NCBI RefSeq assembly: GCF_002502735.1
Contig: NZ_DAQC01000001.1
Location: 1,061,212-1,125,211, forward strand
DNA: 64,000 nucleotides
Source: Methanoregula sp. UBA64
GTDB taxonomy: Archaea > Halobacteriota > Methanomicrobia > Methanomicrobiales > Methanospirillaceae
Reading direction: 5' to 3'
This document shows, in pieces, positions 24,972 through 32,888 of this stretch. The translations under genes were made by a program, and so were the position numbers. The notes below the pieces were generated by a model. That model ran no database searches. It saw only the letters and a program-made list of their open reading frames with translations, and had not been told where the DNA came from. Position 1 is the first letter of the stretch, and the number at the start of each line of letters is the position of its first letter.

Positions 24972-25763
24972 TCAGATCTTCTCTGCCATCTTGATCTCGG
25001 TCGGCGTTTTTTCCCGGATATGGATGGAAACACCGATCATCTCGTTTTTATCGTCCTTTACCGGACGTGCCGTGAGGGAAACGAACCGTTTCTTGTTGGA
25101 AAGCGAGACAAGTACCGTATTGAGCTCGTAGTTCACCACGATTTTGTCACGGATAACATCCAGTGCCGGATCATTGATCCGTTCGCCGGTCTGTTTGTTC
25201 ACCAGGATCATGATATTTTTTAGGGGTTTTACCAGGGCTTCCTTTTCTGGAATATCCAGCAGCCTGCAGGCATAGGGATTCAGGAAAATAATTCTTCCCC
25301 GGACATCGGTGATGATCACGGGATCAAGGGCCGCCATGATCTTCTTGATATCCCACAGGGAGGCCTTATCGTAAAAACGCTTGCGCATATTGTGGTTATA
25401 CAGGGCAATCTCGATATTCGAGACGATCTCGTTTGCGTTGAACGGTTTGATAATGAATCCGTAGGGTTCTGCCACTTTTGCCCGCGAGAGGATCGTATCG
25501 TCGCACTGGCCGGTCAAAAAGATTACCGGGATACGGAAGATAGCATAGATGTACCGGGCCGCGGTGATGCCGTCGAGCACTCCTGCAAGGTTAATATCCA
25601 TGAGGACAAGATCGGGCAGAACCTCCGCCGCCTTCATAATAGCTTCTTCACCGGTGACAACCTTGCCGACAACACCGTATCCCTTCTTCTCCAGGATCAC
25701 ACTGATGAGGTTGGAGATAATCTCATCATCTTCTACGATCAGGATGGTAATTACGCCCGGCAT
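24972..25763 (-). CDS. Response regulator with C-terminal PAS domain
   Basis: A 263-residue protein. A receiver domain opens with I-L-I-V-E-D-D-E, has the phosphoacceptor in L-V-L-M-D-I-N at about residue 55 and a Lys in I-I-K-P-F. It is followed by a PAS-like domain (D-P-V-I-I-T-D-V-R-G-R-I-I-F-L-N). There is no DNA-binding or kinase output, so it may act as a relay or partner switch. The start at 25763 (M-P-G-V-I-T) is preferred because the next upstream ATG adds a segment without receiver homology. It converges with minD. Confidence 0.85.
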   Translation of the reverse strand: MPGVITILIVEDDEIISNLISVILEKKGYGVVGKVVTGEEAIMKAAEVLPDLVLMDINLAGVLDGITAARYIYAIFRIPVIFLTGQCDDTILSRAKVAEPYGFIIKPFNANEIVSNIEIALYNHNMRKRFYDKASLWDIKKIMAALDPVIITDVRGRIIFLNPYACRLLDIPEKEALVKPLKNIMILVNKQTGERINDPALDVIRDKIVVNYELNTVLVSLSNKKRFVSLTARPVKDDKNEMIGVSIHIREKTPTEIKMAEKI

Positions 25764-25991
25764 AGTGTTCACAGTGAGAAACTGATAATCCCGGTTTAAC
25801 AATAGGAAACGGGATTATTTAAATTTAGATTCTTATACTTCCGTGAGATATACATTCGATTAAATTATATTTCAATACAATTGAAAACAGATTTATTTTT
25901 TATTTCAGATATATCGGCAGACCTCGTTTTCATCGGGAATTTTTCTGAGGGTCACAAAACACTATCGCGACACCGGTTTTTGTGCCCCGGA

Positions 25992-27101
25992 TTATGCAGA
26001 TTTGTTGGTGATGGTAAAGACACAGTATTCATCCCCTTTCGAACGGCACCTGACCTCGCGGCACTGGACCCTGATCCCAAACGATCCCTCAATAATCCCG
26101 GCAAGGAGCCCGGCGGTACAATAACAGACATTCTTTCCGGTAGTACCAAACGCCTCGGATTCGGCAGTATGCTCGAGCGTGATCGTCTTCTCCTTCTTCT
26201 CCTCGTTCCATTCGCTTTTAACAAATCTGAACCAGCCCATCTGGGAATAGAACGTGAATGCCATATCGGAGAGCACGGTGGGCTCGGTAATACCCATCTT
26301 CTTGTAGTGCCCGACATTCTCCTTCCCCAGCTCCATATAGGCACGGTAGTTGACGCCCCCCGCCGGCAGTTCGCCCATGGTCTTTGTTAAGGAGTGCATC
26401 ATGGAAGAAAAGACCAGGCGCGGCATCATAACGACAGGATCGTCAATCAGCTTGATCGTCCCTTCCACCGGACGGTGATCGATAAACTCGGTAATGGCGG
26501 AATCTCCTTTGACAACGGCCTGCGCCTTGAACTTCCAGCTGGGATCCACCTGGTCGACCACGAATTCGCAGCAGTCGTCGCCGTTTGCCACGCACCGGCG
26601 TTCGAGGCAGTACCAGTTCTTTTCGGTCACCGCCATCATCACGCCCTCGATCCATCCCATATGGACGCCACAGACCGGCATCTTCCAGTCTTTAAGGATC
26701 TCGGATTCGAAGGTATGCTTTGTGCGAAGGACGATCCGCTTTTCGCTCTGTTCCACGAGTTCGAACGGGGCACCCCAGCCCTGCTGGTGCTGGAGCTTCA
26801 AGACCAGCAGTAAAAATTCCGCCGGGGATAACTCCATCCCGGATTTTTTTAAGAAGGTATAGAGCCCGAGGGATCCCATCCCCACGGACCGGAAGAGCTT
26901 GCGCACCGCTTTTACTGCCAGTTTTTTGTTGAGATGGCTCTCGTACATATCGTAGATGGCCTTAATCAGGTAATTGGGGTTGCTTGCGGTCCTTACCCCG
27001 AAAACAGAGTATGTTCCTTCGAGCGGATTGAGTTCGATATACGGGGTGATGTCTTTTTCCCCTTTGATAAGCGCCTTAAAATCTTCCGGTCCTACCTTCA
27101 T
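25992..27101 (-). CDS. Double V4R-domain protein
   Basis: A 369-residue protein with two V4R (4-vinyl reductase-like) domains, small-molecule-binding modules related to BchJ and to bacterial XylR/DmpR sensors. Each domain ends with the Cys pattern C-x-x-x-x-C-x-x-x-G-x-x-x-C (C-L-E-R-R-C-V-A-N-G-D-D-C-C at about residue 165 and C-R-E-V-R-C-R-S-K-G-D-E-Y-C near 352), which can bind zinc. No DNA-binding domain is visible. It probably senses a hydrophobic or thiol ligand in this signalling region; the ligand is unknown. It precedes the 27194 gene by about 90 bases. Confidence 0.85.
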   Translation of the reverse strand: MKVGPEDFKALIKGEKDITPYIELNPLEGTYSVFGVRTASNPNYLIKAIYDMYESHLNKKLAVKAVRKLFRSVGMGSLGLYTFLKKSGMELSPAEFLLLVLKLQHQQGWGAPFELVEQSEKRIVLRTKHTFESEILKDWKMPVCGVHMGWIEGVMMAVTEKNWYCLERRCVANGDDCCEFVVDQVDPSWKFKAQAVVKGDSAITEFIDHRPVEGTIKLIDDPVVMMPRLVFSSMMHSLTKTMGELPAGGVNYRAYMELGKENVGHYKKMGITEPTVLSDMAFTFYSQMGWFRFVKSEWNEEKKEKTITLEHTAESEAFGTTGKNVCYCTAGLLAGIIEGSFGIRVQCREVRCRSKGDEYCVFTITNKSA

Positions 27102-27193
27102 GAACGATACATCTGCTATAATATAATTAATGTATTTTGCCCGGAAATTCAGCAGGTTCCCGGCAGAACCTCGCCGTATTTTATGAGATATAT

Positions 27194-27805
27194 TTACAGA
27201 TCCAGTGTATGAGACGAGGTCGTTTGGGTAAACTCAACGGGAAACTGCGTTACCGACGGCGACCGGTCCTGGATAATGCAGGTATAGTCCCCGTACATCA
27301 CCCGGAAACCGGCTTCGCCGTTCCCGGTGGTAATATCGCTCCCGACAATTTTACCGTCCTTCCGGAGGGAGACACGGACACCGTTCTGGGGCTGGTTTCC
27401 CTTACGGACCTGGATAGTCACGACCCCAATCCCCTCCGGGCGCTTTCCGATCTCGGGGAGGGTACGCGAGATATCCTTCCCGATATGAGACTTTTCAAAG
27501 ATCCGGCACCCCATAACCAGCGTCCCGATACGGTCCTCACGGACCTCACAGATACCGTATCCCCTGCCCGAACGGATATGGACAACGGCATTGTCCCCGT
27601 ACAGTACACCATCCGGATCCTGATAGATCGCACCTTCGGGCTCGCCGTTGTGGAAAGCCAAGTAATACCTGCGGTTCTTGTCCTGTGCTGCGGCCAGCGC
27701 ATTCAGGCGACGGGCTGTCGCAATGGACAGGAGTTCGGAAAAATCATAGGATCCCTGAAACTGCAACCCGTCACTGATCGTTTCCAGAAATTCCGGTACA
27801 TCCAT
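27194..27805 (-). CDS. Unknown two-domain protein
   Basis: A 203-residue protein. Residues 1-about 95 (F-L-E-T-I-S-D-G-L-Q-F-Q-G, Y-Y-L-A-F-H-N-G-E-P-E-G-A-I-Y-Q) resemble the effector-like modules of the 22k region and may be distantly related. The C-terminal about 80 residues (V-T-I-Q-V-R-K-G, G-V-R-V-S-L-R-K-D-G-K, T-T-G-N-G-E-A) look like a carboxypeptidase-regulatory/beta-sandwich domain. The ATG at 27805 is supported by GGAGATGA five bases upstream; the longer start at 27814 has its Shine-Dalgarno adjoining. No function can be assigned. Confidence 0.6.
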   Translation of the reverse strand: MDVPEFLETISDGLQFQGSYDFSELLSIATARRLNALAAAQDKNRRYYLAFHNGEPEGAIYQDPDGVLYGDNAVVHIRSGRGYGICEVREDRIGTLVMGCRIFEKSHIGKDISRTLPEIGKRPEGIGVVTIQVRKGNQPQNGVRVSLRKDGKIVGSDITTGNGEAGFRVMYGDYTCIIQDRSPSVTQFPVEFTQTTSSHTLDL

Positions 27806-28036
27806 TTTTGTCATCTCCTATCGTTGGCAAGGGGCAGGAAAGCGGGAGTTTTTCCCGTCAGTATAGTTACCGTACCATTCACATACGCATCAATAAATTT
27901 ATGGTATCTCCGGCAGGACACCTCCAGGCATCCCCAAAAACCGCCCTCCCCGAACTGGCACAACTTCTTTTCCGTATCGGTAGTACCCGGTAATCGCCAT
28001 GCATAAGTTATAGGAACTCTAACGTAGCTGCTAGCT

Positions 28037-29212
28037 ATGATATTTTATCCGCTCGTCATCTCCGCTGTTGCGGTTCTTGTCACCCTTGTCTATGCCTCGT
28101 ACCTGGACATCAGGGACCGCCGCGTACCGTTCAAAACCTGGTACCCGATGCTTGTCGTCGGTATCTCGGCTGCAATGGTCCTTTTCTACCAGCAGACCGG
28201 GAACTTCAGCCTGATCGTAGGATATCTTGCCCTGATCGCCAGTTTCTTTTTTGCCGATTATATCGACAACCGCGATCCGGAGGTTCCTTTTAATTTCCTC
28301 TACCTGGCAGTAGTGCTTGCCCTGCCCCTGATCTCATGGTTTATTCTGCCGTTTGTGACCGGGACAAAGGCCATAGAGACCCAGCTGATCCCCTGGTATG
28401 TACTGTTTGCCGGCCTCATCTCCTACATCTCCTACCGGGAATACAAGAAAAAACCGGTCAGGAAACTCAAAACCAAGCAGGTGAAAAAAGAGGCCGAGGC
28501 CAATGTCGAAGATGTCTTAAGCCGCTGGTACTTCGTCCTGATCGTCATCATCCTTGCCATCGCCTCATTCTATATGATTGGCGGAGGGAACTGGGGCGTT
28601 ACCGGCCTGTACATCGCCATGGCAGCAATATTCTGCGGGGTCTTCTATGTATTCGGGCAGATGCGCCTGTTCGGCGGAGCAGATGCGTGGGCGCTCATCT
28701 TTATCGCGTTCTGCCTCCCGACCTTCCCCCTCACCCCCCTGCTGAACACACCGCCGCTCGGGTTCCTCTCGTTCTCGGTGCTGATCAATGCACTCATCCT
28801 CAACCTTGTAGCACCGATCGGGATATTCCTCATAAACGTTGCAAAAGGAAACCGTGCGCCGCTCCAGTACATGTTCTTCGGGTTCCCGGTCAAGGGCGAG
28901 AAGATCCAGGAATCCTGGGGCTTTGTGATGGAGGACTTTACCGAGAAGAACGGCAATGTAGAGCGGAAGTTCATCGGGTTCTGGGACTCCCTGCGCCGGA
29001 TGCGGTCTGACGAGGGCCGGATCTACACAAAAGATCTCCGGGAGCACCCGGAGGAGTACGAAAAGGAGCTCGGGACCTACAAAAAGGCCGGCACGGTCTG
29101 GATCTCCTATGCAGTCCCGTTCATTGTCCCGATCACGGCCGGCCTGGTAACGGCAATATTCTTCGGGGACTTCCTGCTCGCGATCACGTCCGTTATCGCC
29201 GGAGTCCTGTAA
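28037..29212 (+). CDS. Archaeal type IV prepilin peptidase (A24 family)
   Basis: A 391-residue multi-pass aspartic peptidase that cleaves class III signal peptides of pilins and archaellins at the inner side of the membrane. Catalytic Asp residues fit D24 (Y-L-D-I-R-D-R, first loop) and the G-G-A-D motif near residue 213-216 (G-x-G-D variant). About eight membrane helices are spread over the chain with a cytoplasmic insert. FlaK/PibD proteins are shorter (about 230), so this is the larger EppA-like group. It is a likely partner of the ATPase and platforms at 17130-21418. hisI follows within four bases. Confidence 0.85.
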   Translation: MIFYPLVISAVAVLVTLVYASYLDIRDRRVPFKTWYPMLVVGISAAMVLFYQQTGNFSLIVGYLALIASFFFADYIDNRDPEVPFNFLYLAVVLALPLISWFILPFVTGTKAIETQLIPWYVLFAGLISYISYREYKKKPVRKLKTKQVKKEAEANVEDVLSRWYFVLIVIILAIASFYMIGGGNWGVTGLYIAMAAIFCGVFYVFGQMRLFGGADAWALIFIAFCLPTFPLTPLLNTPPLGFLSFSVLINALILNLVAPIGIFLINVAKGNRAPLQYMFFGFPVKGEKIQESWGFVMEDFTEKNGNVERKFIGFWDSLRRMRSDEGRIYTKDLREHPEEYEKELGTYKKAGTVWISYAVPFIVPITAGLVTAIFFGDFLLAITSVIAGVL

Positions 29213-29215
29213 ATT

Positions 29216-29587
29216 ATGCTTCCCCTGAACTTTGCCGGTGACGGGCTGATCCCGGTGATCGTGCAGGATGTGACAACGCGTGAGGTCCTCATGATGGCAT
29301 ACGCAAACGAGGAGGCCGTACACCTCACACAGTCAACCGGGTATGCCCATTACTACAGCAGGAGCCGGAAAAAACTCTGGAAGAAGGGAGAAGAGAGCGG
29401 ACATTTCCAGAACGTAAAACAGGTGCTGGTAGACTGCGATGAGGATTGCCTTATCTATGAAGTCGAACAGACCGGGGCCGCCTGCCATACCGGGTACCGG
29501 ACCTGTTTTTACCGGACACTTGAGGGAGAGACCATCGGGAAAAAGATCTTTGACCCGGAAAAAGTCTATGGGAAGACCGGCCACTGA
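29216..29587 (+). CDS. hisI: Phosphoribosyl-AMP cyclohydrolase
   Basis: A 123-residue HisI, which opens the purine ring of phosphoribosyl-AMP in histidine synthesis. Family motifs include D-V-T-T-R-E-V-L-M-M-A-Y-A-N, the S-R-S-R-K-K-L-W-K-K-G-E-E-S-G-H segment and zinc ligands in D-C-D-E-D-C then G-A-A-C-H-T-G. Length is normal and HisE is not fused. It begins three bases after the prepilin peptidase stop, so it is probably co-transcribed. Confidence 0.95.
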   Translation: MLPLNFAGDGLIPVIVQDVTTREVLMMAYANEEAVHLTQSTGYAHYYSRSRKKLWKKGEESGHFQNVKQVLVDCDEDCLIYEVEQTGAACHTGYRTCFYRTLEGETIGKKIFDPEKVYGKTGH

Positions 29588-29640
29588 TGCCGGTGCATAC
29601 CACTAAAAAAATCTGAAAGAGTACCTGCGAGACAACCTGT

Positions 29641-30606
29641 ATGAACGATAGCCTGGACAAGCGGGAGGCAGCCAACCGGTTAAAGGCACAGACCGCACAC
29701 CTGTCGGTGATCTCCAATACCGGTCTTGTGATCCTGAAATTTGTGGTGGGTTTTGCCATCGGTTCGGTGAGTATCATCTCCGAAGCGATCCACTCTTCCA
29801 TGGATCTGCTGGCCGCAGTCATCGCCTTTTTCTCCGTGAAAAAATCGGCCGAGCCGCCCGATGCCGGCCACTCGTTCGGGCACGGGAAGTTCGAGGATAT
29901 CTCCGGCCTTGTCGAGGCGCTGCTCATCTTTGTTGCGGCCATTGTAATCATCATCGAGGCAGGACTCAAACTCTTAAGCGGGACCGAACAGGAATTTTCG
30001 CCCACGCTCCTGTATGCCGGTATCGCGGTGATGGGGATCTCGGTCCTTGCCAACTGGTACGTTTCGACACGCCTCATGAAAGTGGCAAAAGAGACGGAGT
30101 CTATCGCCCTTGAGTGCGATGCGTGGCACCTGCGGACGGATATTTATACCTCGCTCGGGGTGTTTGCCGGGCTGATCCTTATCCATTTCACCGGCCTGAC
30201 CATCCTTGACCCGCTCATTGCAATTGCAGTCGGTCTGGTGATCCTGAACGCTGCCTGGAGTCTCCTGAAACGATCGTTTGCCGATCTCATCGATCATTCC
30301 ATCCCAAAACAGGACGAGGACCGGATTATCGCGATCATCTGCGATCATGCGAGCGAATATGCCGGGTTCCACGGCCTGCGGACCCGCCGGTCCGGCCCGG
30401 AGATCTTCATCGAATTCCACCTTGTCGTGCCCGGGGAGGTCTCCGTCACCCAGTCGCACGATCTCGCGGACCATCTCGAATCCGATCTCTGCGTGGAGTA
30501 CCCCCGGGCAAATGTCACCATCCACATTGAACCCTGTACCCGGGGATGTACCAGGTGCGGTTCATTCTGTACAGTATCTGAAAAGAAGGGCTCCGGAGAA
30601 AAATAG
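29641..30606 (+). CDS. Cation diffusion facilitator transporter with Cys tail
   Basis: A 321-residue CDF transporter, a proton-coupled exporter of zinc, iron or manganese. About six helices occupy residues 20-210. The metal site resembles A-I-H-S-S-M-D (residues about 49-55) and D-A-W-H-L-R-T-D (about 160-167), which carry the expected His and Asp. A cytoplasmic domain follows (T-V-S-V-T-type V-S-V-T-Q-S-H-D-L). The C-terminus is unusual in its Cys cluster C-T-R-G-C-T-R-C-G-S-F-C, possibly a metal sensor. It is alone on the strand. Confidence 0.88.
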   Translation: MNDSLDKREAANRLKAQTAHLSVISNTGLVILKFVVGFAIGSVSIISEAIHSSMDLLAAVIAFFSVKKSAEPPDAGHSFGHGKFEDISGLVEALLIFVAAIVIIIEAGLKLLSGTEQEFSPTLLYAGIAVMGISVLANWYVSTRLMKVAKETESIALECDAWHLRTDIYTSLGVFAGLILIHFTGLTILDPLIAIAVGLVILNAAWSLLKRSFADLIDHSIPKQDEDRIIAIICDHASEYAGFHGLRTRRSGPEIFIEFHLVVPGEVSVTQSHDLADHLESDLCVEYPRANVTIHIEPCTRGCTRCGSFCTVSEKKGSGEK

Positions 30607-30674
30607 GATTGTCGGGGAGCACCCGGCAATCGTTGGAAAAAAAAGGTTCCGGAGTGCCTCAGGGGAGTCCCGAA

Positions 30675-31727
30675 TCAGCCGGATTTTCCCTGCGGGCGTT
30701 TTGGCTGTTCCCGGACTTCCTCGACAATATAGTTGATGACATTCTCGGATATATCGCCGGAATATTCGCCGGCCCTGCGGATGCTTTCGACGATATAGCC
30801 CAGGGAAATCGCAACAACGGTCTCCTGCTTGAGCGTCATATTGCTGATATCGCCGCAGATCCGTTCCAGCGCGGAGATGGATTCAATGGTCTTGTGAGCC
30901 TCGCGGATATCCGCACTGAAAAACGAGCTGATGCTCTTGTTAAAAATGTCCATCGAGAGGCTGCTTGCCTTCTTTATATCCCCGATAACCTTCTTTTCAA
31001 TATCCGCATCGATGATCGGCTGGGCGTTTTCTGCGATTCGTACCGCGTGGTCCCCGATCCGCTCGATGATCCTGCTGATAAGGTGGTAATACATCGCCAT
31101 CCCGGCCGAGATCCCCATCTTCCGGGAAAGGGAGGGGTTCTGCAGGATCATATTGGTCTGCCGGGCAATCAGCCAGTTTAACCGATCGGAATCGGTGTCG
31201 CGGTTGATCACATCGAGCGCAAGGGCATTGTTGTGCGTTTCGAGCGCCGTGACCGCGTCTACGTGCATGTTCTTTACAATAACAAACATCCGTTTGATCG
31301 TATTGTCAAACGGCATCTCCGCCGGGTTAAGGAGATCCTTTATCACGATAGCAGTATCCGTCTCTTCCGCAACTTCCTGCCCGATGGTCATCTGGGTAAA
31401 ATCCCGGACAACGCTCCGTACAAACGGGGGAAACCGCTGTTTCGACGAAAGCCGGATCACGGTAAAACCGGTAATATATGCGCCGATCAGAATGCGGAAG
31501 AGGAATGACGGGTCCGTGATCTGCCCGGTATCGATCTCCTTTACGCGCTGGATCGGTTCATCCGTAGTCTTTTTCGAGACTATCAGCGTGCCATCCGGCT
31601 GGACGATAAGTCCCACCGGATCGTTTTTCTTGATCCGCATCTCGGATATCCACTCTTTGGGAAGGGTAACCACATACGAAGAACCCCCCGTCATCTGCAC
31701 ACGACGAATTTCCATCTCCTCATCCAC
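30675..31727 (-). CDS. AbrB/SpoVT-PhoU phosphate uptake regulator
   Basis: A 350-residue protein with an N-terminal swapped-hairpin AbrB DNA-binding domain (Q-M-T-G-G-S-S-Y-V-V-T-L-P-K-E-W) at residues about 8-50 and a PhoU-like helical-bundle region (residues about 115-325). This fusion is the usual archaeal regulator of phosphate transport. It is transcribed divergently from pstS, with a 126-base gap that holds both promoters, and probably represses or senses Pst activity. Its mode is inferred from domains and location. Confidence 0.88.
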   Translation of the reverse strand: MDEEMEIRRVQMTGGSSYVVTLPKEWISEMRIKKNDPVGLIVQPDGTLIVSKKTTDEPIQRVKEIDTGQITDPSFLFRILIGAYITGFTVIRLSSKQRFPPFVRSVVRDFTQMTIGQEVAEETDTAIVIKDLLNPAEMPFDNTIKRMFVIVKNMHVDAVTALETHNNALALDVINRDTDSDRLNWLIARQTNMILQNPSLSRKMGISAGMAMYYHLISRIIERIGDHAVRIAENAQPIIDADIEKKVIGDIKKASSLSMDIFNKSISSFFSADIREAHKTIESISALERICGDISNMTLKQETVVAISLGYIVESIRRAGEYSGDISENVINYIVEEVREQPKRPQGKSG

Positions 31728-31796
31728 TCCCTGAAACCCTGCGCAATATGATGCTACGATATACCTCTATCTGTCTCTTTATTGCATATATATATG

Positions 31797-31826
31797 TATA
31801 TTCTATGTCGAAAAACTGTATATTCG
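31797..31826 (+). promoter_or_regulatory. pstS promoter with TATATTCTATGTCGAAAAAC element
   Basis: The 20-base element at 31797-31816 lies directly before the TATA-like CTGTATATT at about 31816-31824, ahead of the ATG at 31854. The same element, 17 of 20 matching, precedes the ncRNA candidate's TATA box at 38596-38622. It is a candidate Pho-type operator or activator site. Confidence 0.5.
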
Positions 31827-31853
31827 GACGGGGAGATGTCATGATCGAACACC

Positions 31854-32837
31854 ATGAACAGTAAACGGAGTTCGTACGTAATTGTGACTGTGTGCCTTGC
31901 GGCACTCCTTCTTGTATCGCTTCTTGCAGCAGGCTGCACGGACAGTGCCAAGTCATCGGCAACTCCCGTGCCCACTACGGCAAATGCAGTAAGTTCCCCG
32001 GCAGCAACAACCGTTGCAACAGCAGCAGTAACCGCAGCCGCCACTCCGGCAGCAGCCTCCTCCGGACAGAAACAGACCATTACCATCAGCGGCTCGACAA
32101 CCGTCCTGCCTATCGTGCAGAAGGCAGCCGACCAGTATATGGCGGCCCACCCTGACGCAGACATCCAGGTCTCCGGTGGCGGCTCGGGCGTCGGCATCCA
32201 GGCAATCGGCGCAAAGACCGTGGATATCGGGATGAGCTCCCGCGATGTAACCAAGGACGAGCTCGCCAAGTACCCGGGCTTTAACATCACCACCGTTGCT
32301 CACGATGGCATTGCCGTCATTGTCAACCCGCAGAACGAGATCCCGTATATCACGCCGGACCAGGTCAAGAAGATCTACCTTGGCAAGACCACCAAGTGGA
32401 CCGAGATCACCGGTGCAAATGTCCCCAATACCAACAACGCGATCGTACTTGTCGGCCGTGACAGCGCTTCCGGTACCCGGTCGTACTTCGATGAAACCGT
32501 TCTCCTGAAAGCTACTCCCAGCAGCAAGATGCTTGAGAAGAACTCGAACGGCGCCGTTACCCAGACAATCGCCCAGACCCCCGGTGCAGTCGGGTATGTC
32601 TCGATCGGGTATATCACACCCGATGTAAAGGCAGTTCCGATCTGGTACAATGCAGACAAGATCATCACCCCGAGTGCAGCAAGCGTCAAAGACAAGTCCT
32701 ACCCGCTCTCCCGTGACCTCTACATTATCACCAACGGCCAGACCTCCTCACTTACCCAGGACTTCATCCAGTACCTCTTAAGCGCTGACGGCCAGAAGAT
32801 CGTTGCCAATGAGGGATACGTCCCGCTTACGGCCTGA
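31854..32837 (+). CDS. pstS: Phosphate-binding lipoprotein PstS
   Basis: A 327-residue periplasmic-binding protein for phosphate, with a lipobox L-L-A-A-G-C at about residue 25-30 and a low-complexity T/A/P linker before the mature domain. The domain shows I-T-I-S-G-S-T-T-V-L-P, S-G-G-G-S-G-V-G-I-Q and S-S-R-D-V, the phosphate contacts of the PBP2 PstS fold, and G-R-D-S-A-S-G-T-R near residue 203. The gene opens the Pst operon. Confidence 0.93.
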   Translation: MNSKRSSYVIVTVCLAALLLVSLLAAGCTDSAKSSATPVPTTANAVSSPAATTVATAAVTAAATPAAASSGQKQTITISGSTTVLPIVQKAADQYMAAHPDADIQVSGGGSGVGIQAIGAKTVDIGMSSRDVTKDELAKYPGFNITTVAHDGIAVIVNPQNEIPYITPDQVKKIYLGKTTKWTEITGANVPNTNNAIVLVGRDSASGTRSYFDETVLLKATPSSKMLEKNSNGAVTQTIAQTPGAVGYVSIGYITPDVKAVPIWYNADKIITPSAASVKDKSYPLSRDLYIITNGQTSSLTQDFIQYLLSADGQKIVANEGYVPLTA

Positions 32838-32888
32838 TCTCCCCACCTTACCTTTTATTTTTTTATTACCAGTTACGAGGCGACAGAC

